NCBI GenBank assembly: GCA_003586115.2
Contig: QVOM02000115.1
Span: 4,810,494-4,874,493 of the forward strand
Source: Salvator merianae
Lineage: Eukaryota; Chordata; Lepidosauria; Squamata; Teiidae
Direction of reading: 5' to 3'
Length of the DNA stretch: 64,000 bases
Shown here: piece by piece, positions 13,593 to 27,100 of the stretch
Layout of the letters: every line of letters begins with the position of its first letter
Position numbering within the stretch: the first letter of the stretch is position 1
Made by a program: the position numbers and the translations under genes
The notes under the pieces: generated by a model
The model's database searches: none
What the model was told of the DNA's origin: nothing
What the model saw: the letters and a program-made list of their open reading frames with translations, nothing else

Positions 13593-16500
13593 CTGTGACA
13601 AAGGATTATGGGAAGAAAGACATAAGAACCAACCACTTAATTAATTCACAATGAGGGCAATGTAATCATGCAGTTTAAAATAAGTGTACTGTTAAACTAT
13701 TTTAAGCATACTTTATCCAAAGGGGCAAGCTTATTTAATATATTTTAAGGCTACTTAAAGCTACTAAAACAGATAACTAACAGGTCCGGAAGCTTATTTT
13801 TAGGACCCCCATCCATTCTCCAAGTGCACTGATGACAAAAAGGTTGTTGTTTATCAGAATACATTTCTCCTGTAAAAAAATACTATACAAGCTTGATTAT
13901 TTTCAATACAGTATCTGGTCCTACTATCAAAAACCATCACTCTTTCCTTTTTTTGTAGTAGCCAGTTTTGATGATTGACATCGTTTAAAATTTTATGCTT
14001 ATATTTGTACAAGATAAAGAAATATTTTTGTTTATGAACTGTGGCTACTGCATAAAACTCAGTTATATTTCTAGATGGTTTTTAAAGAAAACATAAACTT
14101 CACAATATCTGGAAATGAACATTAATATTAATATAATAGTGTTATAAATATATACTGCCATATTCTTAAAAATTAGTTAAATCATTAGGATTCTTTCTCA
14201 ATGTAATTTTTTCTTAGTTTGAAAACAGATGCTGGAAAGGCATGTATACAGTCTTAGATCAGATGTACAACAGAGTTAAATTAAAAATAGTAAAAGGTAA
14301 AATCAGAATCAAATTAAACATTAAACAAACTTAGATTAAACATTACCCATCCTTAACCATATTTTGGGGCTTAGATAGCAACCTAGCAAAGTTTTGCTAC
14401 TTGAAATATAATGTTAAAATGTTCATCAGTTAAAAGATACTGTACATAAAATTCATCTGGATGGCCCATATTTTTTTTTTCTGTCACAGAGTTAATCAAA
14501 GCCAACCATAATGTCATCAAAATCAAACACTATCTGGTCTTTCCTTACTACTTGACAGAAAACATTCCTTGCTGGTATTGAATGGATTCACTCGTCCCTT
14601 AAGTAAAGGGGGGAAAGAACAGCAACTCTGAAGGAACCTTGCTGCTCTGACAGAGTCAATAACTCACGGGAAGGCTTTCCAGCAAACAAACTCTCTGAGC
14701 CTCTGCTTTTAATTCTTCGGCTTACTTCGTGCTGTAATCACCACTCCCCTCTGGCTTCTTCTTCTGCCTGTCAGTGCCTTTGCTATGGTGAAATTATACC
14801 CAGGGCACCTGATCATTCCAGCAATTCTCCTCTTCCGCCCCACTCCACCCTACCCCAAAATGCAATAATGAAAAAAATGTATTAAACACTGTGAGGATGG
14901 GTTATCATTTGTAAAACACATAGAGGCGGAAATGTTCTGTGTGAAATAACTCAATAGGAGATTGCACAGTAATCCCTAGTTTTGCTAAAGTGACTGAGAG
15001 CACTATATCCAGATGATTCTTCATTTATGCTGTTTGCCTTCCAACAAACCATGTGTTCCAGCAACAAAGATCTCAGAAACTCTATCTGGAAGGAATTTAG
15101 AAAGTAATGTCAGCAACCATCTACAACTATCCCAACTTCTCCACCCAACACACACACACACACACACACACACAATTTCTGTGTAAAATACATCTTAAGA
15201 TTTTTTTTTTAATGAACCAAACAGCTTGCTTCTTCAGTTTCACTGGTTTTAATTAAGATATCATACTATTGCTTTTTTTAACATTTTTGAAGCTTTTGAA
15301 TTTCACTACTCTTGAATGTTTATGAATTTTCTGCATCAGTATATATACTGTATCACAACTTAAAATAAGCTATTAGAACTTTAACTATATACCAGTCACT
15401 CATTATGGATGACCATACTATTTAAAAAAATCCAGATAAGGTTATTTCTGGTGGCAAAAGCAGTAAAGATTTAGGCTACCTCCAGATGTTACTTACTTAT
15501 TGTGCTATTTTTGGATATTCCGGAATAAAACACAGATATTCTGGAATAAAGTACTCACGGGAATGCTTTATTCCGGAACATCCAAAAATAGCCAAATAAG
15601 TAAGCAACATATGGAGGCAGGTTTAGAGACTGAAAATGTATGAGAAGGAAGTGTCCTGCCTCCCCAGTGCCCATGCGTTTTTTACTCATAGAAGGCCGGG
15701 TGCTCCCCTGACCGATGCTTCTGGAGGAGGGGAGAATTGCCCACAAGCAGGTTTGGATACATAAACTATAGCCGCAATCCTATACATATTTACCTGCGGG
15801 TGAAATCCCACCTAATTTAGGAGTGCTTTTTTCCTGAGTAGACATGTATAGTAATGGCACAGTCGAAGTTCTCAGAAAGGAATGGAACTAATGGAAAATC
15901 CCATCTCTCCTCTTCTGATGAGCCTCCTTCCTTTCATACACCATCCTACATTTTTTTTTCATTTTGAAAAGTGCCCTCTAATCCTACAGTAGGGGTTCTC
16001 AAAGAGTCAATATAACCACCTTGAGCATGAAAAAGACTTTTCAAGGACCAATATAATTATCACTGAAAATTCATCCCTGTGCTATTTCTTTAATTTAAAT
16101 GTTCCCCAACACACACACACACACGTAAACACATATATTAGAGTTTGTTATCTATGAAGTGAGCAGGACAAATGAAAAATATTTAATCTCATAGGAGGCT
16201 AATAGCAAAAGAAGTCTATGTCCTTAAGAACCACATCCTCAAAAAGGCTCTTCAGGAATTACAAATTGTCAAACTGGGGGGAATAAGAAATGAAAAACTT
16301 CCCTTCCAGGAACTTCTTCAAATTAATTTTGGCTCCAAGATACAACACCTAATTTAAATTTTAAAAAGCCTCTGTTCTCAATAATGTAAGACAAACACAG
16401 AAAACTTCTGACAGACCAATATCATTGTTCCTTCCTGCCATTCTATTATTGAGGATAATACAAAAGAGTGTGAATACAATTAAAAATTGTAATAAAAATG

Positions 16501-19500
16501 TTATCAGTATAATTAGGTCACCTAATTTAAAAAAAAATGGTCAAAAAGAATAAATGAAATGCAAGTGAAATATTCAGTTAAAACAAGGAAAAGAAAAGAA
16601 ACATCCCTGACTCCAATGATAGTTCAAATAGATCTGTTATGATTTCCAACTCAGAATGCCATGTTTAGATGGCATAAAGGTCAATTAGCTTATAAAGAGT
16701 AGAAATAATAGCTATCTTATCACTATAGCTTAGGTATCAAGACTTTAAACCAATTTTAGATATAATAATAGATAGCTATAGAGATTCACTCATAACCTTC
16801 TGATCAAACCTTGATGAACAGCAGGATGCAGATAGGAATACACATTTAGATGCATATTTGAACAGGCATTGAGTTTATCAAGACTTTTTCCATGTGTGCA
16901 TCTCCCTTGCTGTGTTAGGGGAAAACAACATGTAACACCACTAGGACACTTAAGCATCCTAAACAAAGCAGAATGAAATTATTAAAAACTAGTCCCCAAG
17001 GAATTCTGACTCTTGATTATTCAACTTTTTTAAAAATCACTTTAACTAGTGAACTTAATGGCAATAAACCAAATGCTACTATAAAGTCCAAGTAGTATAT
17101 AAGTTTACATTTTGCAGTGGCATTTTAAAATAATTTTTTAATATAATTTAAAGCATTAAAAACATACAAACATTGAATTGGGTTAATGGATATTATCTAA
17201 AATTCACAAATATATTGTCTTATGCCCCACATTATCCAAGACAGGAGAGGGTTAAACACGGCATGAGCAAATCACATGACACAGACATTCAAATCACATG
17301 ACAATACAGTCACCACATAACACAAAGCTAATGGGAGAGTACACAGAGGGCTCAGATGCAAACAGTTACCTCACACACTAGGCACCAAACATGAAACTCT
17401 TAAACTAAGAAGTATGCTTACTCTATTCCCCACCCTGTGCCTCCAAAAATCACCCCCAGAGCCAGAATGGTCCCTGCCACTGCACCTATAAGCCTGTTAG
17501 TGGCCATGCTCACTGTACAGAGGGAAAAGGGAAGACCTTTTAAAAAGAAAGTCATCATATAAATAGAAGATGTCTGAAAGGAAGAATTAAATGATACCTC
17601 CGAATGACATACATGCTAGTATTTTCTTCACATCTTTTACAGATAGTTTTATTCACCAGATTTGGATGCATGGATACAGCAGATGTATTTGCCTGAGTAC
17701 AAACAGAACTACTAAATTGACCATCACCAATTAAAAAACTGCAATTTTGTCTATGACTATGATCATTCTCTTCCACTAATGGAGGCACACATGGGGAAAG
17801 GTCAAAAATATTGTTCACTGCAGTTTCATCTTCTCTTGTTTTTAGGCTAGCCATTTCCTTCATAGTGCCTTAATTTAAATTAACCTTAATTTAAATTCAC
17901 CTTCAAAGTTAGAGAACATATCAGCAAAGTGACTGGCCTTTTTCCTTCCACATTATCTAACCAAAAGGTGGATTTTCTAGTTAAATAATGTGGAAGGAAA
18001 ATAACTAGTCACTTTGTTGGTGTGTTCTCTCACTCCAAAGGTGGATTGACGGTACCTTTTGACCCTTTTGGTACTAGCTTGTTAACCATCTCTCTACTCA
18101 AGATTTTACATGTCATTTCATTGTTCTCTAGGTAAAGACTGCATACATGAGAGGTGTGCATAAGTCTCCAATAACAAATGGCTAGTACTCATCTCACTAG
18201 CAGTCAATAAGAAAATAGAAGGAAGAAAGCCCCAGAAAGCTCTATTATTATTATTGTTGTTGTTGTTGTTGTTGTAGAATTTATATCCCATCCTTCACCA
18301 AAAGTCCCAGGCAGGTCACAATAATATAAAATAATAATGCTTTCTCATGGGCTCAGCTGTGCTTACAGAGTGATGGATTGTGCCTTTATGATATCATACA
18401 GTTTCCTCTATCTCTGCAGTGTGGTATCATTTCCATCTTTTAAAACGTAGAACCATTGCAAACAAAATTCTTTTGTACCATCGCAAAGCTATTCTATGAT
18501 GGTCAATAAGCCAAACACACAATAAATATATTACTTTATATCGTTTATAGATGTACTAAATGCAAACATTCCCCATATAGAAATTATATTACAGGTCTAG
18601 AGCTGTTCTTGGCTTACAGCTATTCTCTATTACAGCTTCAGAATTTAGTTTGTAAAATGTGAGGCATGTTTAAAAGAAGTCTACACTTCAGAATTAATTA
18701 TCGTATCATCCTGGAAGGTATGTAAAATGTGTGTATCAATAAAATTCATACGCATAGTTTTTTTCACATTTCATTAAAACAAAGCCATCACATGACTAGA
18801 GAGAACAGCAGGAAATATAAGTGAACCTCATAAATATTTACATATCAAAGGACAAGTAAAAAGAACACTAGACTAATTTTGACTTTAATGTATCTTTTCA
18901 AAATGGAAACAGCAGAATTAACTAATGCTAACCCTAGTTTGAGGACAGTTCCAACTATTCCAATCTGAAAGGCAGTTCCAACTTTTTTTTTTTTTCAAAC
19001 AAAAGATTTCAATAATTAATGTTGGTAGTGATAATACCAAGCACAGAGTTTCATTTTTTTCTGTTGTCTTGAAAATCTGGAAAGAAATCTGGAAAATCTG
19101 GAAAGAAGAAATTGATCTTCTGTTTTTCAAACAAGCTATTCAGAAATATTTCTTCTTTAGTATATCAGCGAGTTCTTTTCTACTCATTATATCATATTGG
19201 CTGTATCCACACACACACACACATACACATATATATATATATGATGCAGATACAGCCATAGATACAAAAATATGCTTTGTTTGGCATGCTCAATAACATC
19301 CTCAATAATTAAATATCTTTTAATACTGAATTAAGTTTCATAAGTCAATTGTTGCTGCCCACTCCACAGAGGTGGAAGAAATGGCAGCATCCACATTGTT
19401 AAGAAACAATTGAGTCCCTTTGCAGTTTTTGCAGCACTAACTTGTTCCATAATGGCCCCTAAATGCCAAGAAGAGCCTGGGATTGCTAGGTGCTTCACCT

Positions 19501-21080
19501 AGCAGTCCTGGCCTCTTTATAGCCCTCCAAACAGGTTTCAATGAATGTTCACACAAGCCTAAAACAAAAACCTTGCCTGAACCCACAAGTTAACTACAAT
19601 AACCAGTATCACTTTCCTAGGCAAAGTGCTTGACCAACTTCAGAAACGGTTGGATGAGATGGACTATTTAGATCTATTTCAGTCAGGGTTGGATTTGGGA
19701 CTGAAACTGCCTTGGTTGTCCTGTGGGATGACTTTTGTCAAGAGAGGAACAGGGAGTGAGCTACCCTGCTGATTCTCTTAAACCTCTCACCAGCTTTTGA
19801 TATCATTGACTGTGATATCCTCCTAAAAAAGGCCTTCTGAAATAGGTATTGGGGGAACAATTGGAAGTGACTGGATAGCCAAATCCCAGAAGGTGGTGCT
19901 AGAGGATACACTGCTCAATCACTAGGTAATTATGCTTTGGGGTTCTGCGGGGCTCTATTCCTTCCTCTGTTTAACTTCTACATGACAGCACGGAGAAAGA
20001 TCATTCAGAGATTTGGCTTGATATATCATGAATATGCTGATGACATCCAGCTTTATCACCCCAATGCTTGGGTATAGCTATGGGCTGGATGAGGATTAAT
20101 AAACTGAAGCTCAATCCAAGCAAGATGGAAGTGCTGTTGGTTGGTGGTTCACCCATACAGGTGATTATAATTTACACGTCCTAGATGGGATTGTTCTTCA
20201 TCGGATGGATCAGGTTTGCAGACTGGGAGTGTTCATTGATCCATCTCTATGGCCTGAAGTGCTTTCTATCAGCTTCCCATACATCCAGACTAATACCTAA
20301 GATCTGCTCCAGAAATCCTGCTTCATATGCCCCTGCCAAATGAAGCAAAGGGGGTTGCCATTAGGGAAAGGGTACCAAGGCTCTGAAATAGCCTTCCAAA
20401 AGAGGACTGCCTGTATATGCTTGGCATTTAGACGCCAAGTGAAGATGATTTTATTCACCCATGCATTTTCAATAACTGAGCTTGATGGTGCTGATTAAAC
20501 TTGCTTTCACCTATTTTGTCATTTTGTGCACTAGCCTATGCTTTTATTCCATGTTTTAAATCCTTAGAAGGTACCTGAAGGACTTTAGTTATTGGCCAGT
20601 GCTAGAAATTCAGTAAATAAATAAATAATACATAGTCTTGGTCCATCTATTTATTTACAAAAGATGCCATGGAATGGCTATCTACCAACAGACTCTTTCT
20701 AGTTTGTATTTTTATTTTCACAGCTCTTTGCCATCCCTCTTGAAACTTTGTTTTAAAAAAAATTTGAACACTCTGATTGCCTCAGTTTTGCCTGAAATTT
20801 AACCAAGATAGAGTGCCTCCGCTGTTATAAAGCTTAATGGTAATTTGCTGCTCAGTTGTGCTACTTCTCAACACATTAGCTTCTCATAGCTACCACAATT
20901 AAACTGATTATCTTATTTAATATTTGGTGTTTTAGTTCTGAACCGATCTGTACTATTACTAAGATACTGTGTGTTTGTCTCAGAGCTGCAATGCTTAAGA
21001 CCATGAAACTTATAAGGTCCTGAAACTTTGCATGCAGGTCCCTCTGCAGGTTTTTGTTTTAATGTATTAATTCTATGACT

Positions 21081-21113
<33 letters not shown>

Positions 21114-24100
21114 CAATAAGAGGTTATTATGACTGATTGTGAGCCATCCTAAGTGGCAATTAACAGCTATATCTGTTTAAACATGCAACAATTTTTGCAC
21201 TGAAGAACCATATGAATGAAATAGCCATAAATATAATTTTTTGTATCAGCATTTACCATTTTTAAATGTTTCAACGTTCTTTTCTTTCAGTCAACAGTTC
21301 AGTGTGTTTCAGATGAATATACTTATGATATCTAAGCATATAATTTTATATATCATACTGGGCTCAATTCAAGCTGATCTAAAGTCCTACATAGTCCTCG
21401 ACCTGGATTTTGAAAGATCTGCTTACTTAAAACCAATCACCTCAGACTCTTAGACCCTCCAGAGGTGGCTTGTTGACAGATCCAGAAGGCTTTTCCATAC
21501 CAGCACCAGGCCCATGGAATAAACTTCCAATGGATGCAAGGGCAAGCCCCCTTATGCATTTTTAGAAAACTAACTTTCAGAAAAACTCTTTAAACTTGTT
21601 CTAATCTTACATTTTACAGTTTTAAAACACTGATGGAAATACTACACAAATATAAATATAAAATACTATAAATACAAATAAAATCTCCTGCATAATATAG
21701 CTATGCTTTTATATTTAATAAAGGATAAAATATTTTATTTTAGATATTATTTTATGTCTATAGTTATGCCAAAAATAGAAATCATATAATAAAAATCTTA
21801 ATTAACTAACTTATAATCGTGGGAGGTAAGATTGACAAGTGGTAATTATAGTAATGATATCCATTAACCTGACTTTTGTTTTTAATCTAAAGACGTAGGT
21901 GGAAAATAAAACTGTGGTATTTAACATGAACATTATTTCTCTTTTGAGTGCATGAATGTGTCCAAGAATGTGTCCAAGTGGGCTAAGAATGGCATTTCTG
22001 CTCAGCTGGCAGGAAACATGTGACAAGAATTATTTCCCTTAAGGCATCTTCCTCAAGTGATTTCTCAGTTATGTTCACTGCAGGAGTTCTTCTAGACTAC
22101 TATAGGCACTAGGTGGTGAAGGCAGATGGAACTAGAAGGAATAGAAAGAAAAACATATTGCCATGGTTACAGGTGATTGTCCACCAGAGCAGATTGTTTG
22201 TTCGATAGACAGCATCTGAGTGTATCCCATGGGGAAACAGTATAGTGGTAATCACTTAAAGAGTATGATGTTGAACACCTCTGCATGTCCAGAGGTGTTT
22301 ATGTTTATGGTAAGTACCCATGTTCTTTTTGCAATTGACCAAAGAGATCACAAGTGGAATGAACAGAGATCACCATCCTGCTGGCAGGTTTAACTGGTTT
22401 CATGGTAAGTTTGGGATATGTTCTGAAGCACATTTTCCTAAGACATTGTTATTCTTAATGGCTCACAAATATGCATGCTGTATGACTTTATTTATTTATT
22501 TATTTATATGTATGCACCATATCACTGTACGACAAATGTTGTCCAGTAGGGTGTTGGTACAGAAACCACTGTGTTCTGGAAACCATTCTGATGGGACTGC
22601 ATTGTTATTTGTAATGGGTTTGAGAAGTGCAGAACTTCACAGGCTAGGACAGAACAAGTCATATTGCATCTTGCCAGAGTAAAGTTAGACATTTCCTTCT
22701 CCCACTATAGTTGGATAAAAAGTGGAGAGAGATTAGGGCTTCTTGATGTAAGCAGCACCTTACCTTCCATTTCTGCTCACCTGTGTCATTATTATCTCAC
22801 ATGGAAATACCCGGAAGCCAGTCAAACATCTGCTTGCTTCTCTTTGTTGCTTTTCCTGTGCTTGGCTGGCTTCCAGGTAACTCCAGGTAAGATAATAATG
22901 AAGTGGACCTGCAGACATGTAAGCAGGCATCACTATTAGGAAAGCTCAGCATCACTGCCAGATTTTCCATAATAGCAATATTACAGGTAATCAGTGGACT
23001 ACTGTACTGGGACAATGACCCTTTCTGCACTTGACCTTATTCCAGATTATATCTTGGAATAGGGGCCTGCCATCTGCATGCTACTATGAACTATGGCAGG
23101 CCCCACCTGGGGCCTGTTACAGTTTGCACTAGTGTGTGGATAACAGGTCCCTATTCTGGGATATAGTCCAGAATAAAGCCAAGTGCAGAAAGGGCCAATA
23201 TTGGAAATGCTGTTACATCTGGTATTCCCAATATAATCCTGGGAAAACACTGGATTTTAATCCGCATCTGAAGCCACCCAAAGTGTTTGTCTAACAACAT
23301 GCTTCTGAGATGTACATGTAAACATCTTAATGTTTAGCATGTGCCATGTCTGCTCTGTGGGATCAGACAAAATAAAAAGGCCAGGTGGAAAATCAGCGCA
23401 AGTAAAAAACAATATTAATAAAACAGGATAAAAATACATAAAATATGACCCTCTGCTCCCAGCAGAACTATATTCAAAGGAAGCTAAGCATCAAAGGCCT
23501 GAATGAAGAGATATGTTTTAACCAGGCACCAAAAACCATATAATGATAGCCACAGAGAAGGTCTTTTCATGTGCCACCACTCCCTGTGCCATTGTAGTTG
23601 ATTAAACTACTAGAAGGGACTCCCAATCTTAGCAATCAGGCAAGTCTGTAAGGGAAGAGGCACTTCTTCAGATATTTGGGGGCCAAATTATTTATAGCTT
23701 TATATGTCAATGCCAATGCCTTAAATTGGGCTTGGTAGCAAACAGGGAACCAGTGGTCTTTTAGGACTGGCAGCAAAGACTCCCATCAGCAGCTGACCTG
23801 CTGCATTCTGCACTTAGTTCCGGCTTCTGAGCTGTCTTCAAGGGTAGCCCTGCATAGAGTACATTACAGTAGTCTAGTCTGGAAGTTACCAGACTGTGGA
23901 TCACTACGGCCAAGTTGTCCCTATCCAGCAAAGTCTGAAGCTGGCAAACCAGCAAGAGATCAATGTAGCCACTTTTGGCTACCACTGTCACTTGAACCTC
24001 AAGTGACAGCGATGAATTCAAAAGCAACCCCATATCACTTAGTCTTTCTTTCTGGGACAAAACAACTCTGTCCAGGATTTGGCATCTCTTAACTTTCTGA

Positions 24101-27100
24101 ACTCAAGATCCCTTGTCACACAGTGCCTACATTTAGTCTGGATTCAGTTTCAATTTACTGAACCACGTCCAGCCCATTACTGCCTCCAGGCTGCAAATGA
24201 GCACATCATCTGCCTCTCTGGACTCAGAAGGAATGGAGAAATAGAGTAGGGTGTTATCAGCTAAAAATGGCACCTCACACCAAATCTCCCAGTGGTTTCA
24301 TAACGATATTAAAGGGCATGGGAGAAGAACTGACCCTGAGAAACTCCATAGGGCCTACAACTGAAAGCCCTCCCCCATTGCTAATTTCTGGAGCCTACCT
24401 CAGACATAGGAAGAGAACAACTGTAGAACAGTTCCTCCAAGTCCCAATCCTCAAAATCACTCCAACAGAATACCATGTTTGATGGTATCAAAATCTACTG
24501 AGAGATTGAGAAGAACCAACAGGGTCCTTTTCTTACAAAATTCCTCCTTGAGGGCAACAAAGGCAGTCTCAGTGCCATATCCCCACTTGAAACCAGACTG
24601 GAATGGCTCTAGATAATCTGTTTCTTCCAAGCATGTCTGCCTCTCACACAAGCTAATGACCCAAGTGGAGAAGAATCAGCTGCTCACTCAGACCCCTCAC
24701 TCAGACCCCTCACTCAGATTAGGGCAGCTCTGGCAAAGATAAACCTCCTAATGTCTTCCAGAAAAAGAGGGCTGAATATAGTTTAGAGCATGGTCAAAAT
24801 AATGCTCAGGTGATTCTTTTCTTTTTTTTCCCAGCAGTGCTCTTCAATACTTAGTAAGACTGGAAGAGCACTCATTGAGATATTGCACCTTTTCTCAGTT
24901 TCCACCTTAGAATCGGATAATCTGTTGATTGCACCAGCCCAATCGCCACACCACCAGGTAAGAACTATCACCTCCTGGTAAGGTTGTACAGCATTAATTA
25001 GTGCTCCACAGGTATCCACGATTGGGAGCAGCTGTAGCCCACTCCCAGCATTCGGGCCTCCACAAGGTGTGGACGCACGTGGCTAGCAAGCATTCTGCAC
25101 ACTTGCTAATAGAAAATGAGAACAGGACCATTGAATGCTAGCACCTTTAAGAACTTGATGATCTTAAAACAAATGTCTGTATGTAACTGGATCCTCAGTT
25201 CATTCTAGGAATACATCAAACTGCAGTCTGTAAAAAGTTCATTTCTTACAAATGCTCAGAGAGACCTTACTCAGCAGCCTTGGGCTGTCTACAGCATGGG
25301 GTTTGCCTACTCCCAAACAGCACCAGGTGCCATAGTTGTCAGGTAAGGCAACTGATGGTCCTGGGCCTCTCTGAGTAATTTGTAAGAAGCAAAGCTTTTA
25401 CAAGCTGCAGTTCAGCACATCCCTAACCCATTCTCCTTCCTCAGGGACCTGTAGATCATTAATGACCCACAAGAGCAAGACTGAAGGTGCCTTTGGTTCA
25501 GAAGAATATGATCCCTAAATGTTAGGTGGTGATCTGGGGTGCCACTGTTTTTCCCTTCAAATGAGTTCTGGACTATTTTATCTAGGAGTGTGTTTCATTC
25601 ACTTTTCCTATTTCTTCTATCTTCAGGAGAAAGGCTTTCTGGCTTCTGCTGATTTTATATGTGTAGTTGCTGCCTTAAGTACCAACTGAACAGTTACTTA
25701 TAATAGTTTCTTTCTCTTTGCAAATAAATTGAACTTCCCTAAAGGAGACAGTAGCTAGGATTTCTCTTGACAAATGTGAGAAAAGTGTCCCCTATGGCAG
25801 GATACATTATTCCATCTAATGTGTTTAGCTAGTGCTTTTGAAAGCCTTGCTTCTGCTCTCAAGTCTGGAGCATCCGTTTCAGTCAAACCCATTCCTTAAC
25901 AAGCTGCCTCAATCTTACATCATCCATTGACCTATATATTATAGTAATGGTAGTGGTAGTATAGTAATGGTAGTATAGTAATGGTAGTATAAAGCACAAG
26001 GACAGCATATAGGAGATACCAACCGGTCCTTTTTCACTAGGAGGTTCCAAACCACATATTGGGAGGGAAGCTGAGGGAGCATAGCACACTTCATCCAGTT
26101 GTAACTATAGTGTGGACATTTGAGTTTGACAAGAAAAACATTGAACTGCTCCAGTAAACAATCACTGTAACAGAGGCAGTATTTCTTTCCAGCTATAATA
26201 TATAGAGCACACTTGCATATAACAACAGATACATATTTAAAAAACAATTCAGCCTTCCCTTTCTCAGCTGGAGCCATGGAGAAAAGACAGAGGTATCACA
26301 GACAAACATATAGGAATAAAAGCTGATAGTGAAGGGTGAATAGAATAGAATGGAAAAGTTCAGGAATCTTAAAATGGAGACTCGTTCATACTTCCTCAGA
26401 ACTGCAGCTACAAAAAACTCCTCTACGCATTTTCCTGCCAAGCTAGAAGTTTTGTTGTGTGACAAAGTCATGCACAGGAAGCTTACTAAGGCCCTTTCTG
26501 CACTTACTGAAGTAATTCCGGATCTTTATTTTAGATCTGGATCTAAAATGAAGACTTTTGGGAGCTATCCCAAGGCTGGGACAGATTGGACTAAGACTGG
26601 AACAACACTGTCTGCACAGCAGTGATATTCCAGTCTATCCAATGTGCCAGCCCCCAAATTTGCACAAGCTTTGGAGCCAGCCTCCACAGCTCCAATGGTT
26701 AGGAACTAAGGTTCCTGGTCTCAGAGCCGCTGTGGGACCCATTTCGGTGGCAAACTTTGTTGCCCTGCCAAAATGGCTTCCCCGGTAGCCTGGAAAATAG
26801 AGGTATAAGTTTTCTGTATGGCCCTGTGATCTGGACTAGCCCTGGCTAGTACATCGGTGGACTTGGATCACACTCCATCTAATGTAGGCAGAGCATGCCA
26901 GCAGGGATGGAACCTCTCTAGTCCGCACTAACATGCAGACAGAAGAGACTCTCAAAAGGACAATGGGAGATCATAATCTGTATTACAGGCAAGTGCAGAA
27001 AGGCCTTGGGAGTAATGGATAGTGCGCTGTTTGCATAAATGGTTCCTGACAATGGTTGAAAAATATTGTGCAATATACACACAACAAAACAATGATACTG

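Larger units (their letters stand above)
13593..17421. other. Intron between the two alternative transmembrane exons
   Basis: About 3.8 kb, AT-rich. It contains an AC microsatellite at 15,148-15,173, a palindromic element at 15,474-15,619 and a short AC tract near 16,109. No further exon was seen. Confidence 0.8.

Noticed and set aside
19590..20632. A functional reverse transcriptase gene
   Set aside because: Stops and frameshifts break the frame; only motifs such as YADD remain.
20913..21116. Open frame starting with poly-His
   Set aside because: Produced by the ATG trinucleotide repeat; no splice or homology support.
24684..24718. Short direct repeats resembling a CRISPR array
   Set aside because: A 13-bp tandem without spacers inside a LINE fragment in vertebrate DNA.
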